A stretch of DNA of 44,111 nt, from positions 31,474 to 75,584 of the forward strand of contig NZ_HE611000.1 in the NCBI RefSeq assembly GCF_000285555.1, written 5' to 3'. The position numbers and the translations under genes were made by a program. Source of the stretch: Kurthia massiliensis (GTDB lineage: Bacteria; Bacillota; Bacilli; Bacillales_A; Planococcaceae). Under the pieces are notes generated by a model, which saw nothing but the letters and a program-made list of their open reading frames with translations, was not told the origin of the DNA and did no database searches. Position 1 is the first letter of the stretch. Every line of letters begins with the position of its first letter. Positions 1 to 6,484 of this stretch are shown here, in pieces.

Positions 1-146
1 GGCATCTTTTTGAATTTTTCGTAGATTCAAAAGGTTTATTTGCTGTTCAATAAATTTTGTACATACGTAAAGTGTTATGCGCTATGTAGGTATTATCATT
101 TTTATTGGATGTTTTTTAAGCACGCCATTTATAAATATACTCCCAA

Positions 147-181
147 AACTCCTAAGGCTCTTTGCTGGTAGGAGTTTTTTG
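147..181 (+). terminator. Rho-independent terminator or attenuator upstream of ribE
   Basis: An 8-bp stem (AACTCCTA with TAGGAGTT) is followed by a run of T. It lies 33 bp before ribE. It could end an upstream gene, which would be ribD in the usual operon order, or attenuate ribE. I looked for an FMN riboswitch core in positions 1-146 and saw none. Confidence 0.65.
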
Positions 182-213
182 TTGATCAAAATAGTCAATT
201 GGGGTGAGTAAAT

Positions 214-858
214 GTGTTTACAGGTATTGTAGAAGATAAAGGAAAAGTAAAAAGCATTCAAAAAGACGAAAAAAGTATGCAGATAACGATTACTTCCAAG
301 AAAATTTTATCCGATGTCCATTTAGGCGACAGTATTGCGGTGAATGGGGTTTGTTTAACGGTCACTCATTTTACAAGCGAAGAAATGACAGTAGATGTTA
401 TGCCTGAAACTGTGAAAGCAACAAATATCCATTCATTAAAACTAGGTGACTTTGTTAACTTAGAACGTGCGATGTCTGCAAATGGGCGCTTTGGAGGACA
501 TATTGTTTCGGGTCATGTTGATGGGGTCGGTACGATTCGGAGCATTAAACCTGTCTCCAATGCGGTTTATATTGAAATCGACATCCCTAAAGAATTAGCA
601 GAAAACTGTATTCCAAAAGGATCGATTACGATTGATGGGACGAGTTTAACACTATTCAATGTAACAGAAACAAGTGTGACGATATCATTAATTCCTCATA
701 CGTACTCTGAAACAATTTTAGGAACGAAAAAAATAGGCGATCAAGTAAACATTGAAACAGACTTACTTGGAAAATATGTTTTGCATCATTTAAATAAAAA
801 TAAAAAGAGCAGCGAGTCATCATTAACGCTCGATTTCTTACATCAAAACGGTTTTTAA
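214..858 (+). CDS. ribE: Riboflavin synthase, alpha chain
   Basis: This 214-residue protein has the family's normal length. Riboflavin synthase disproportionates two 6,7-dimethyl-8-ribityllumazines to riboflavin in the cytoplasm. The N-terminus MFTGIVE is the family signature. Two lumazine-binding halves are visible: the first has NGVCLTVT near residue 44 and GGHIVSGHVDG near 94, and the second has IDGTSLTLFNV near 138. The start is GTG at 214, preceded by GGGGTGA at 201; an ATG at 212 is in another frame and closes quickly. ribBA follows after a short gap with its own ribosome binding site, the usual Bacillus order. The protein looks intact although its downstream partner is broken. Confidence 0.95.
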   Translation: MFTGIVEDKGKVKSIQKDEKSMQITITSKKILSDVHLGDSIAVNGVCLTVTHFTSEEMTVDVMPETVKATNIHSLKLGDFVNLERAMSANGRFGGHIVSGHVDGVGTIRSIKPVSNAVYIEIDIPKELAENCIPKGSITIDGTSLTLFNVTETSVTISLIPHTYSETILGTKKIGDQVNIETDLLGKYVLHHLNKNKKSSESSLTLDFLHQNGF

Positions 859-873
859 GGGGTGATGAAAACT

Positions 874-1095
874 ATGTTAAATACAATTGAAGAGGCATTA
901 GACGATTTAAAACAAGGAAAAGTAATCATTGTGGTGGACGATGAGGATCTTGAAAACGAAGGAGATTTAGTCGTTATTGCAGAATTTGCGACGCCTGAAA
1001 ATATAAATTTTATGGCAACATATGGCCGTGGCTTAATTTGTACACCAATTACAGAAACATTGGCAGAAAAACTAGACCTTCATGGGGTCCTGCCG
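874..1095 (+). pseudogene. ribBA: ribBA 5' fragment, cut by mobile DNA
   Basis: The first about 70 residues match the dihydroxybutanone-phosphate synthase half of RibBA, which makes the four-carbon riboflavin precursor from ribulose 5-phosphate. Visible motifs are [14 protein letters not shown] (Mg and substrate binding) and [13 protein letters not shown]. Full-length RibBA is about 400 residues, and the rest, with the whole GTP cyclohydrolase II domain, is absent from this window. The match fades after LDLH at 1083, where the bases GGGGTCC resemble a Tn3-type end, and IS231-type DNA starts at 1096. The open frame runs to a stop at 1158 inside the insertion sequence. I chose ATG 874 because AAGGGGTGA lies 8 bases before it. 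Confidence 0.9.
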
Positions 1096-1134
1096 CATAC
1101 CCATCAAGCTAAGCACATCAATACCCCCAACATG

Positions 1135-1191
1135 AAAAAAACGCTATTCTTTCTGTAACATCAATAGTTTACAAGAAAGGATGGCGTTTTT
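1135..1191 (+). promoter_or_regulatory. Stem-loop covering the transposase ribosome binding site
   Basis: AAAAAACGC with an ATTCTTTCT arm pairs with AGAAAGG and GCGTTTTT, so the AAGAAAGG ribosome binding site and the first ATG sit in the stem. In RNA reading in from ribBA this would hide the start. Such structures limit transposase made from outside promoters in several insertion sequences (IS10, IS50). Applying that role here is inference. Confidence 0.55.
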
Positions 1192-1192
1192 G

Positions 1193-2623
1193 ATGAATCG
1201 AATCCTATCCAATGAATTGAATCTTTTCGCACAAGAATTACGCGATTGTTTATCTCCGGCAGTGCTACAAGAAATCGCCAAACGTGTGGGCTTTGTCAAA
1301 CGCAAAAGTAAGTATCAAGCCAATGAACTCATTGCCCTTTGTGTCTGGCTGAGTCAGGAGATTGGTAGCGCATCTCTTATCCAACTATCTAGTCGGTTAG
1401 AAGCTTCGACGGGCGTATCGATGAGTGCAGAAGGCTTAAATCAGCGCTTTAACCAGACAGCTGTTGCCTGCCTTCGAGAGGTCTTTCGCACGCTACTTGC
1501 ACAAAAACTCTGTGCCAACCAATCACTCCCCGACACCTTGCTGTCTCGATTTAAGCGAATCCGTATTTTAGATGCCACCGTTTTTCAATTGCCAGATGAG
1601 TTCGCTTGTGAATATCAAGGATCGGGTGGCAGTAGTAACACGGCGGGTGTAAAAATCCAATTAGAATATGATTTACTAAGTGGTCAATTTTTGAACGTAC
1701 ATGTTGGACCGGGAAAAAATAATGATAAAACGTACGGAACGATGTGTCTCAAAACCGTAGAGGCGGGCGATATCTGCCTGCGCGACCTGGGTTACTTTGA
1801 TTTAGGCGACTTACAGGCCATTCATGAAAAAAAGGCGTACTATATCTCACGGCTAAAGCTGAATACACGAATTTATATCAAGAATCCTGCGCCAGAAACC
1901 TTCAAAAATGGGACGTTGAAAAAGCATACCGAATATATTCAACTCGATATGGCACAACTAATGGAGAGGCTTACACCTGGTGAAACGATCGAAATTCATG
2001 AAGCGTATATTGGTCACACGCAAAAGCTGCCAACACGTGTCATCATTCATCGCTTAACCGATGATCAAACACAAACACGCTTGAAAAACCAAGCGATTCG
2101 TGAAAAAAAGAAGGGCATTGTCATGAAGGAGAAAAGTAAACGGTTAATGGGTATGAACGTTTATATCACGAACACATCACCTGAAGAATTCCCAACAAAT
2201 GATGTACATGCCTTGTATTCATTGCGCTGGCAGATTGAAATTTTATTTAAAACATGGAAGTCTTTTTTTGAAATCGATGCCTGTAAAAGCATCAAAAAAG
2301 AACGCCTCGAGTGCCATTTATACGGACAGCTCATTGGCATTCTTCTCTGTTCTTCGACGATTTTTCAAATGCGACAGCTACTGCTTGAAAAGAAAAGGCA
2401 GGAGCTGAGTGAATACAAGGCGATCTATATGATTAAGGATTACTTTCCGTTATTCTTTCAGGCAATGGCAGCTGGCGCAGAAGAACTGGTGAAAATCCTC
2501 CATCGCCTGTATCAGCTACTTTCAAAAAACGGCCGTAAATGTCATCGGTCTAAAAAGATGACAGTTTTTGATATTTTAGGCATTGTGTACGAAACGACGG
2601 TGAAGCCGAGACAAGCTGCTTAA
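1193..2623 (+). CDS. IS231-type transposase
   Basis: This 476-residue DDE transposase matches the IS231 group in length and sequence. The N-terminal region reads LFAQELRDCLSP then RVGFVKRKSKY. Catalytic residues of the IS4 type are visible: Asp in RILDATVFQLPD (about residue 122), Asp in CLRDLGYFDL (about 202), and the Y-(2)-R-(3)-E-(6)-K block in YSLRWQIEILFK (about 341). It would cut and paste the insertion sequence. The frame opens at ATG 1181, but that codon directly abuts the ribosome binding site, and ATG 1193 gives normal spacing and the family's N-terminus. There are no internal stops, so it may be active. Confidence 0.93.
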   Translation: MNRILSNELNLFAQELRDCLSPAVLQEIAKRVGFVKRKSKYQANELIALCVWLSQEIGSASLIQLSSRLEASTGVSMSAEGLNQRFNQTAVACLREVFRTLLAQKLCANQSLPDTLLSRFKRIRILDATVFQLPDEFACEYQGSGGSSNTAGVKIQLEYDLLSGQFLNVHVGPGKNNDKTYGTMCLKTVEAGDICLRDLGYFDLGDLQAIHEKKAYYISRLKLNTRIYIKNPAPETFKNGTLKKHTEYIQLDMAQLMERLTPGETIEIHEAYIGHTQKLPTRVIIHRLTDDQTQTRLKNQAIREKKKGIVMKEKSKRLMGMNVYITNTSPEEFPTNDVHALYSLRWQIEILFKTWKSFFEIDACKSIKKERLECHLYGQLIGILLCSSTIFQMRQLLLEKKRQELSEYKAIYMIKDYFPLFFQAMAAGAEELVKILHRLYQLLSKNGRKCHRSKKMTVFDILGIVYETTVKPRQAA

Positions 2624-2740
2624 CCAAAAAAAGGATTTTTTCGGGGGCTTATTTGGTTTGTCTGTTTTTCATACATTGGCTAGCTGATCTGTAGATAAGC
2701 ATTCGAATCTAGCCATCTCCGTTGTTAGCTTGATGGGTAT

Positions 2741-2778
2741 GGGGTGGCGTCAGAAAAATGCGGATTTACAACGTTAAG
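2741..2778 (+). repeat. Tn3-family 38-bp terminal inverted repeat, interior to the right
   Basis: The repeat begins GGGGTGGCGTCAG and ends GATTTACAACGTTAAG, the layout of the Tn1546-type ends of the Tn3 family. It differs at only two positions (6 and 7) from the repeat at 9240-9277. By convention the GGGG side is outermost, so the element it bounded lay to the right. Its first base overlaps the last base of the IS231-type element. Confidence 0.85.
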
Positions 2779-2901
2779 GATATGCAAGATTCTATGCAAG
2801 ATCGTGACGAACGCAGCCAGCACAAAAATAAGCGTAAACGTTGCTGGCACGGGCTTTTTAGAGCCGTGCATAAAACAGCGTATAAACAATGTTACATACA
2901 A

Positions 2902-2940
2902 AAAGCCATAAACACTGATATAACAGTGTTTACGGCTTTT
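2902..2940. terminator. Bidirectional terminator hairpin
   Basis: A long stem (AAAGCC-TAAACACTG with CAGTGTTTA-GGCTTT) around the loop ATATAA is flanked by A and T runs. It would stop the reverse-strand small-gene units. Positions 2779-2901 hold no credible gene; an open frame starting in the Tn3 repeat has no ribosome binding site. Confidence 0.75.
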
Positions 2941-2947
2941 ATGTTCA

Positions 2948-2969
2948 TTCCCAAACTTTGATTTGGGAA
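2948..2969. repeat. TTCCCAAA hairpin, unit A
   Basis: TTCCCAAA and TTTGGGAA form an 8-bp stem. Similar hairpins lie at 3307-3330 and 3656-3677, each downstream of a reverse-strand gene. They lack a strong T run, so they may be weak terminators or RNA 3' ends. Confidence 0.6.
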
Positions 2970-2994
2970 CGTTATTTCTACTTTATGTGTATGG

Positions 2995-3213
2995 TTATGC
3001 AGATGCTCTTTTATTAATGATAAATAAAAATATAAAATGACATATAGCAATGAAAATAAATAAACCACCTAATAATGCTAGAGAAAACCACTTTAATTCA
3101 GGTGTTTGAACTACACCAGCAGCATCTACTTCTCTAGTATAAATAAATGTAGCTAGACCGCCAAATACGACAATCCAACAAACTGTAAGCGTCCACCATA
3201 TTTTTTTAATCAT
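2995..3213 (-). CDS. Small DUF3923-type membrane protein
   Basis: This 72-residue protein has two predicted membrane helices, WTLTVCWIVVFGGLATFIY (about 7-25) and a second at about 43-67, joined by a loop reading REVDAAGVVQTPELKW. That loop is the hallmark I associate with the DUF3923 family of Bacillus and Staphylococcus membrane proteins, whose function is unknown. The start has GGGGAGGA before it, so it is probably translated. It is the first of three small reverse-strand units that share a downstream hairpin. It may be an immunity or envelope-stress protein, but nothing in the sequence proves that. Confidence 0.75.
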   Translation of the reverse strand: MIKKIWWTLTVCWIVVFGGLATFIYTREVDAAGVVQTPELKWFSLALLGGLFIFIAICHFIFLFIINKRASA

Positions 3214-3306
3214 TTTTTATTCCTCCCCGTAATTAAAGCTACGAAAAGAAATTAATTTAGTTTCATATTTTTTTCAAAATATAACTGAATAAAAATGTAA
3301 GGTATA

Positions 3307-3330
3307 GTTCCCAAAGCGGTGTTTGGGGAC
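3307..3330. repeat. TTCCCAAA hairpin, unit B
   Basis: GTTCCCAAA pairs with TTTGGGGAC. It lies just past a reverse-strand reading-frame end that encodes RQIYEELQQ and a stop (about 3345-3385), which is very similar to the tail RQIYADLQR next to unit C. The repeat therefore spans a coding tail plus a hairpin. Confidence 0.6.
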
Positions 3331-3406
3331 GTTTTTCTTTGCTTACTGTTGTAACTCTTCATAAATCTGACGAGAAATCAATTGGCGAATAGTTCATATT
3401 CATCCT

Positions 3407-3595
3407 CTAAAATAGTATAGATACGGATAAAAGAATCGAAAATGTAAAACCAATACTCCATAGAGAACCCAGTATTTTTTGATTTTTAATATCTCTATCT
3501 TGTTTTAATTTTTCCAATAACTGGACTAAATTAATAAACCATAATAAAGAAAATAACAACGGTAAAAAATAATAAAATATAAATAAATCAGCCAT
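3407..3595 (-). CDS. Small membrane protein of unknown function
   Basis: This 62-residue protein has two hydrophobic stretches, at about residues 3-26 (FIFYYFLPLLFSLLWFINLV) and 43-61 (GSLWSIGFTFSILLSVSIL), separated by a charged loop EKLKQDRDIKNQK. That gives a hairpin topology with both ends on one side. A strong AAAGGGGGG site lies before the start, and the second of two close ATG codons is used because of spacing. I do not recognise the family. Its stop is followed within about 25 bases by a tail-like sequence (RQIYEELQQ frame) and hairpin unit B, suggesting an upstream gene lost its body here. Confidence 0.6.
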   Translation of the reverse strand: MADLFIFYYFLPLLFSLLWFINLVQLLEKLKQDRDIKNQKILGSLWSIGFTFSILLSVSILF

Positions 3596-3655
3596 TCCAT
3601 ATCCCCCCCTTTAAACTCCTCGATGTTGAAAGACCCGTTTATTTAAAGTATAACC

Positions 3656-3677
3656 TTCCCAAACCATCGTTTGGTAA
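3656..3677. repeat. TTCCCAAA hairpin, unit C
   Basis: TTCCCAAAC pairs with GTTTGGTAA around a short loop. It lies a few bases past the reverse-strand tail MEYRQIYADLQR and its stop (about 3688-3726), matching the arrangement in unit B. Confidence 0.6.
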
Positions 3678-3726
3678 CATTAAGTGCTTAACGTTGTAAA
3701 TCAGCATAAATCTGACGATACTCCAT

Positions 3727-3957
3727 CTAAAGATTTTTACTTATTCCACAATCGGGCCAGATCGTATCATTCTCTAACTCTTTTAGCGTAAGAGGACCTT
3801 TTACTACGTTCTTATCTATATCGATTATCCAATAAGAATAATCCTCGTTCGTAGGATCTTGTGGAGGTTCTTCATATCCTCGTTCATCTGCCTTCAAATG
3901 CATTTGCTTAGCAATAATATATTGTTCATCCCACCAGACAGCAGTTACTTCAGTGGG
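3727..3957 (-). pseudogene. 5'-truncated DUF3997-like protein fragment
   Basis: An open frame of about 76 codons has no start and is closed upstream by TGA at 3958. It reads VTAVWWDEQYIIAKQMHLK then DYSYWIIDIDKNVVKGPLT and ends in WPDCGISKNL with TAG at 3727. The pattern of an IIAKQ strand followed by YWIID and GPLT recalls DUF3997 proteins, usually small lipoproteins of unknown function. The signal peptide and first half are missing. After the stop a short frame, MEYRQIYADLQR, appears to be the tail of another gene. I am fairly sure it is a remnant but less sure of the family. Confidence 0.5.
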
Positions 3958-4013
3958 TCACTTTAGGAAACGATGAAAATATTGAATGGAAAATCTTTTT
4001 AGGTTGGTTGAAG

Positions 4014-4035
4014 TTCTCGAACTAATGTTCGAGAA
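4014..4035. repeat. Perfect inverted repeat before the thiamine leader
   Basis: TTCTCGAAC and GTTCGAGAA form a 9-bp perfect stem with the loop TAAT. It lies between the gene-fragment array and the TPP riboswitches. It could be an operator or a terminator, but no T run follows. No other feature is visible in 3958-4121. Confidence 0.4.
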
Positions 4036-4121
4036 AACTACATTAATTTCAAAAAAACGTTGTTTGTTAGAAAGCTTGTTATATTGAATTTACTTTGATA
4101 CACTCAAACTAATTAAATGCA

Positions 4122-4202
4122 TTTGCAGGGGGACACTTCGGTGTTGAGAAGGTAAAACCTGACCCTTTGAACCTGACCGTTAATACGGGCGTAGGGAGCA
4201 AA
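4122..4202 (+). promoter_or_regulatory. TPP riboswitch aptamer 1 (mobile-region thiamine operon)
   Basis: Conserved THI-box pieces appear in order: GGGGGACACTTCGGTGTTGAGA, then ACCCTTTGAACCTGACCGTTAA, then GGGCGTAGGGA. TTTGC at 4122 and GCAAA at 4198 form the closing stem P1. Thiamine pyrophosphate binding would favour the terminator at 4234-4266. It is the first of two aptamers in tandem. Confidence 0.93.
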
Positions 4203-4233
4203 GTACATACGAATGATTAATTTGTACTTACTT

Positions 4234-4266
4234 AAGCTCTACGTATATTTACGTGGAGCTTTTCTT
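4234..4266 (+). terminator. Terminator of riboswitch 1
   Basis: AAGCTC-ACGT and ACGT-GAGCTT form the stem, followed by TTTTCTT. It lies about 30 bases after aptamer 1, so each aptamer has its own expression platform. Confidence 0.8.
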
Positions 4267-4281
4267 ATTGCAAATACTTTA

Positions 4282-4364
4282 ATTGCGGGGGGACACTTTT
4301 GTGTTGAGAAGGTTAAAACCTGATCCTTTGAACCTGTCAGTTAACACTGGTGTAGGGAAGCGAT
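4282..4364 (+). promoter_or_regulatory. TPP riboswitch aptamer 2 (mobile-region thiamine operon)
   Basis: This is a second complete THI box: GGACACTTTTGTGTTGAGA, then GATCCTTTGAACCTGTCAGT, then CTGGTGTAGGGA, with a short P1 (ATTGC with GCGAT). The tandem arrangement gives a steeper response in known Bacillus cases such as B. anthracis tenA. Steepness here is inference. Confidence 0.92.
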
Positions 4365-4395
4365 GTATTAAGTTTATTTATCATGAACTTGAATC

Positions 4396-4429
4396 ATGCT
4401 TTCCCATTTTTAGGGGGGAGCATTTTTTT
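4396..4429 (+). terminator. Terminator of riboswitch 2
   Basis: ATGCTTTCCC pairs with GGGGGAGCAT, followed by seven T. It lies about 30 bases after aptamer 2 and about 190 bases before thiM. Confidence 0.8.
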
Positions 4430-4503
4430 GAGAAAATGGTTTTTTGATAGAATACTTTTACGCGTATAAACCCATTCGTTAATGATGATAGGAGAATTCA
4501 TTT

Positions 4504-4604
4504 TGAAACTCAAAATTAGTTGCGTTTCAATTCAGAGGAAGTGCCTACTAGTTGTTTTAAACAATTTGTAAGCAGTGAAGACAATCCAGAAATATTAGCG
4601 TGAG
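4504..4604 (+). other. Possible gene scar between riboswitch and thiM
   Basis: A TTG codon at 4504 with AGGAGA before it opens a 22-codon frame (MKLKISCVSIQRKCLLVVLN). In another frame, GAGGAAGTG opens EEVPTSCFKQFVSSEDNPEILA, which ends at TGA just before the thiM ribosome binding site. The two ends look like the first and last parts of a deleted gene. Its identity cannot be read from so little sequence. Confidence 0.3.
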
Positions 4605-4615
4605 GTGAGTTAACA

Positions 4616-5452
4616 ATGATGAGCAAAATCGATATTCAAAAACAAATGAAGCAAGCGGTGGAAACAGTCAAACAGACAAATCCTATGGCGGGGTCTATCA
4701 CAAATTCAGTAACGATTAATTTCGTTGCAAATGCTCAATTAGCTGTTGGTGGCTCTGCTGCGATGGTGTACCTACCTGATGAAGGAGAATTTTTGGCGCA
4801 AGTAGGCGGAGCAACTTACATAAATGTAGGTACACTTCTGCCAATCTATGAGGAGACATTACCCCATGTCGCAAAGGTTTTGTATGAAAATAAAAAACCA
4901 TGGGTGTTGGATCCAGTTGCGGTTGGTATTGGTTCACTAAGAACAAAGCTACTAAAACAATTTAAAGCATATAAACCAACTATCATTAGAGGGAATGCTT
5001 CTGAAATCATTGCATTAGCAGGCTTATGGGAACTTGATGGTGGTACGGAAAAATCCAATGTTCGTGGTGTAGATTCAACCGATTCAGTAAATGCAGCACG
5101 AGCAGCAGCAGTAGAACTGGCTAAGTGGACAGGTGGGGCTGTGGCTGTCTCAGGAGAAACGGATTTAATCACTGATGGCTCTCAAGTTGTTATTTCATAC
5201 GGTGGGTCGCATTTCATGGAGAAAATAACAGGAGCGGGCTGTTCACTAGGAGGAGTTGTTGCTGTTTATGCGACAGCAACAACACCATTCATTGCGGCCT
5301 TGACTGCAAGTGCGGTATACAATTTAGCTGGGAAACGTGCAGCGGAAAACGTGGTTGGTCCAGGTAGTTTTCAGGTTCAATTCTTAGACGAACTTTATAA
5401 AGCAACTGCTGAAGACATTGCGAACAATCCATTTGATATTAAGGAGGTATAA
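4616..5452 (+). CDS. thiM: Hydroxyethylthiazole kinase (divergent copy)
   Basis: This 278-residue ThiM-family kinase phosphorylates 4-methyl-5-(2-hydroxyethyl)thiazole for thiamine salvage. Visible motifs are the substrate segment ITNSVTINFVANAQLAVGGS (about 27-46), LDPVAVGIGSLR in the core, IIRGNASEI (about 123) and the anion hole and catalytic Cys in ITGAGCSLGG (about 204). GAGGTGA precedes ATG 4616, with ATG 4619 as an alternative. It is much less like the reverse-strand ThiM of this window than the 59-codon remnant at 6462 is, so it probably came from another lineage. It is the first gene after the tandem TPP riboswitches. Confidence 0.9.
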   Translation: MMSKIDIQKQMKQAVETVKQTNPMAGSITNSVTINFVANAQLAVGGSAAMVYLPDEGEFLAQVGGATYINVGTLLPIYEETLPHVAKVLYENKKPWVLDPVAVGIGSLRTKLLKQFKAYKPTIIRGNASEIIALAGLWELDGGTEKSNVRGVDSTDSVNAARAAAVELAKWTGGAVAVSGETDLITDGSQVVISYGGSHFMEKITGAGCSLGGVVAVYATATTPFIAALTASAVYNLAGKRAAENVVGPGSFQVQFLDELYKATAEDIANNPFDIKEV

Positions 5453-5457
5453 GCTTT

Positions 5458-5769
5458 ATGAATACATTAGTTGCTGTTTCTATTGCACCAATGGGTATAG
5501 GCGACGAACTGGCGTCGGAAGTAGCAGAGGTTATTAAAGTTATTCGTGCATCCGGATTACTAAATCGAACGACTTCAATGTTTACTGAAATTGAAGGGGA
5601 TTGGGATGAAGTAATGAAGGTTGTAAAGTATGCAACGATGGTACTTGCTGAAAAGGGTATTCGAACATCAGTTGTGATAAAAGCAGATGTACGCCCTGGA
5701 TATACAAATATGATGAATGCAAAAGTCGAGAAAGTAAACCGTATTTTAGGAGGGAAAGATGAGCATTAG
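5458..5769 (+). CDS. MTH1187/YqgV-family thiamine-binding protein
   Basis: This 103-residue protein belongs to the MTH1187/YqgV family (UPF0045, formerly DUF77), small ferredoxin-fold proteins of which YkoF-like members bind thiamine or its pyrimidine. The sequence shows the family start VAVSIAPMG, the helix LASEVAEVIKVIRASGL, the strand TSMFTEIEGDWDEV and the tail RPGYTNMMNAKVEKV. Its ribosome binding site lies in the last codons of thiM, and its end overlaps thiE by 11 bases, so the three genes are translated together. It probably holds or delivers a thiamine intermediate. Confidence 0.8.
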   Translation: MNTLVAVSIAPMGIGDELASEVAEVIKVIRASGLLNRTTSMFTEIEGDWDEVMKVVKYATMVLAEKGIRTSVVIKADVRPGYTNMMNAKVEKVNRILGGKDEH

Positions 5770-6484
5770 GAATAGGTTAGATATTTCAGCATACTTTGTC
5801 GTTGGTCCTGAAAATACGAAAGGTAGACCTGTAGCAAATGTTATTAAAGATGCTGTTGAAGCTGGATTTACATGTGTGCAAATTCGTTCAAAGATTGCTT
5901 CAGCAAAGGAATTAATTCAATTGACAGGTGAAGCTGCGGATATTATTGCTCAGCTGGGCAAGTCCAATGAAGTTGCTCTCCTTGTAGATGACCGTCTTGA
6001 TGTTGTACTGGCTGCAAGGAAACAAGGAATTAAGGTTGACGGCATTCACGTCGGTCAATCCGATATACCTGTAGAGGTCTGCCGTCAATATTTAGGAGAG
6101 GACTCAATCGTTGGTTTATCTGCTAGAACGCATGAATTATTTGAATATATCCAAACTGTAGATATTAGTCATATAGATTATTTTGGTGTTGGACCATTGC
6201 ATGAAACGAAAACAAAGCCAGATTGTGGAATGGATACAGAGGGGAACATTATTACAAGAAGTTTTGAAGAAATCGCTAGTATTGCTAAATTGAGCCCTCT
6301 ACCTATCGTAGTTGGTGGAGGTGTAAAGTTTGACGATTTAGCATCGCTTGCAAAAACGGGTGTCGCTGGTTTTTTTGTTGTAACTGCTGTGGCTGAGGCA
6401 GATGATCCAAAGTTAGCTGCAGCACAGTTAGTTCAAGATTGGACACAGGAGGTATATCGAAATGAGTCTACAAAAAATGAATAG
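5759..6484 (+). CDS. thiE: Thiamine phosphate synthase (first copy)
   Basis: This 241-residue TIM-barrel protein couples HMP-PP with thiazole phosphate. Visible motifs are TCVQIRSK (about 38), [13 protein letters not shown] (about 78), [11 protein letters not shown] (about 96), [14 protein letters not shown] (the PP-loop, about 142) and [11 protein letters not shown] (about 188). It is longer than usual (about 210) and unlike the other two ThiE proteins of this window. A TenI-like role is possible but the key Arg, Asp and Lys-containing loops look intact. The start lies inside the preceding gene; the end overlaps the thiM remnant by 23 bases. Confidence 0.85.
   Translation: MSIRNRLDISAYFVVGPENTKGRPVANVIKDAVEAGFTCVQIRSKIASAKELIQLTGEAADIIAQLGKSNEVALLVDDRLDVVLAARKQGIKVDGIHVGQSDIPVEVCRQYLGEDSIVGLSARTHELFEYIQTVDISHIDYFGVGPLHETKTKPDCGMDTEGNIITRSFEEIASIAKLSPLPIVVGGGVKFDDLASLAKTGVAGFFVVTAVAEADDPKLAAAQLVQDWTQEVYRNESTKNE

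Larger units (their letters stand above)
1096..2741 (+). mobile_element. IS231-type insertion sequence (IS4 family)
   Basis: Inverted ends bound a unit of about 1,646 bp. The left end reads CATACCCATCAAGCTAAG at 1096-1113 and the right end, read on the reverse strand, is CATACCCATCAAGCTAAC at 2741-2724. These resemble the published IS231 ends, and the size matches that group. The single gene inside is a complete transposase. The flanks (GGGTCCTGCCG on the left, GGGTGGCGTCA on the right) both fit the GGG-rich targets IS231 prefers but are not identical, so no clean 10-12 bp target duplication is seen. Confidence 0.9.

Noticed and set aside
1..146. Possible FMN riboswitch before ribE
   Set aside because: I looked for the conserved RFN pieces (AGGGTCGGTG, CCGGCGGT and others) and saw none. 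Only a terminator-like hairpin is present.
2199..2408. Open frame inside the transposase gene
   Set aside because: It is an out-of-frame shadow of the transposase and shows no ribosome binding site.
2758..2961. Open frame of 67 codons starting in the Tn3 repeat
   Set aside because: It starts inside the transposon end, has no ribosome binding site and crosses a terminator hairpin. No family resemblance.
3740..3760. TTCCACAATCGGGC shared with 8967-8980
   Set aside because: The 14-base identity lies in a coding tail at one place and in intergenic DNA at the other, without further similarity. I treat it as chance unless a search shows more copies.
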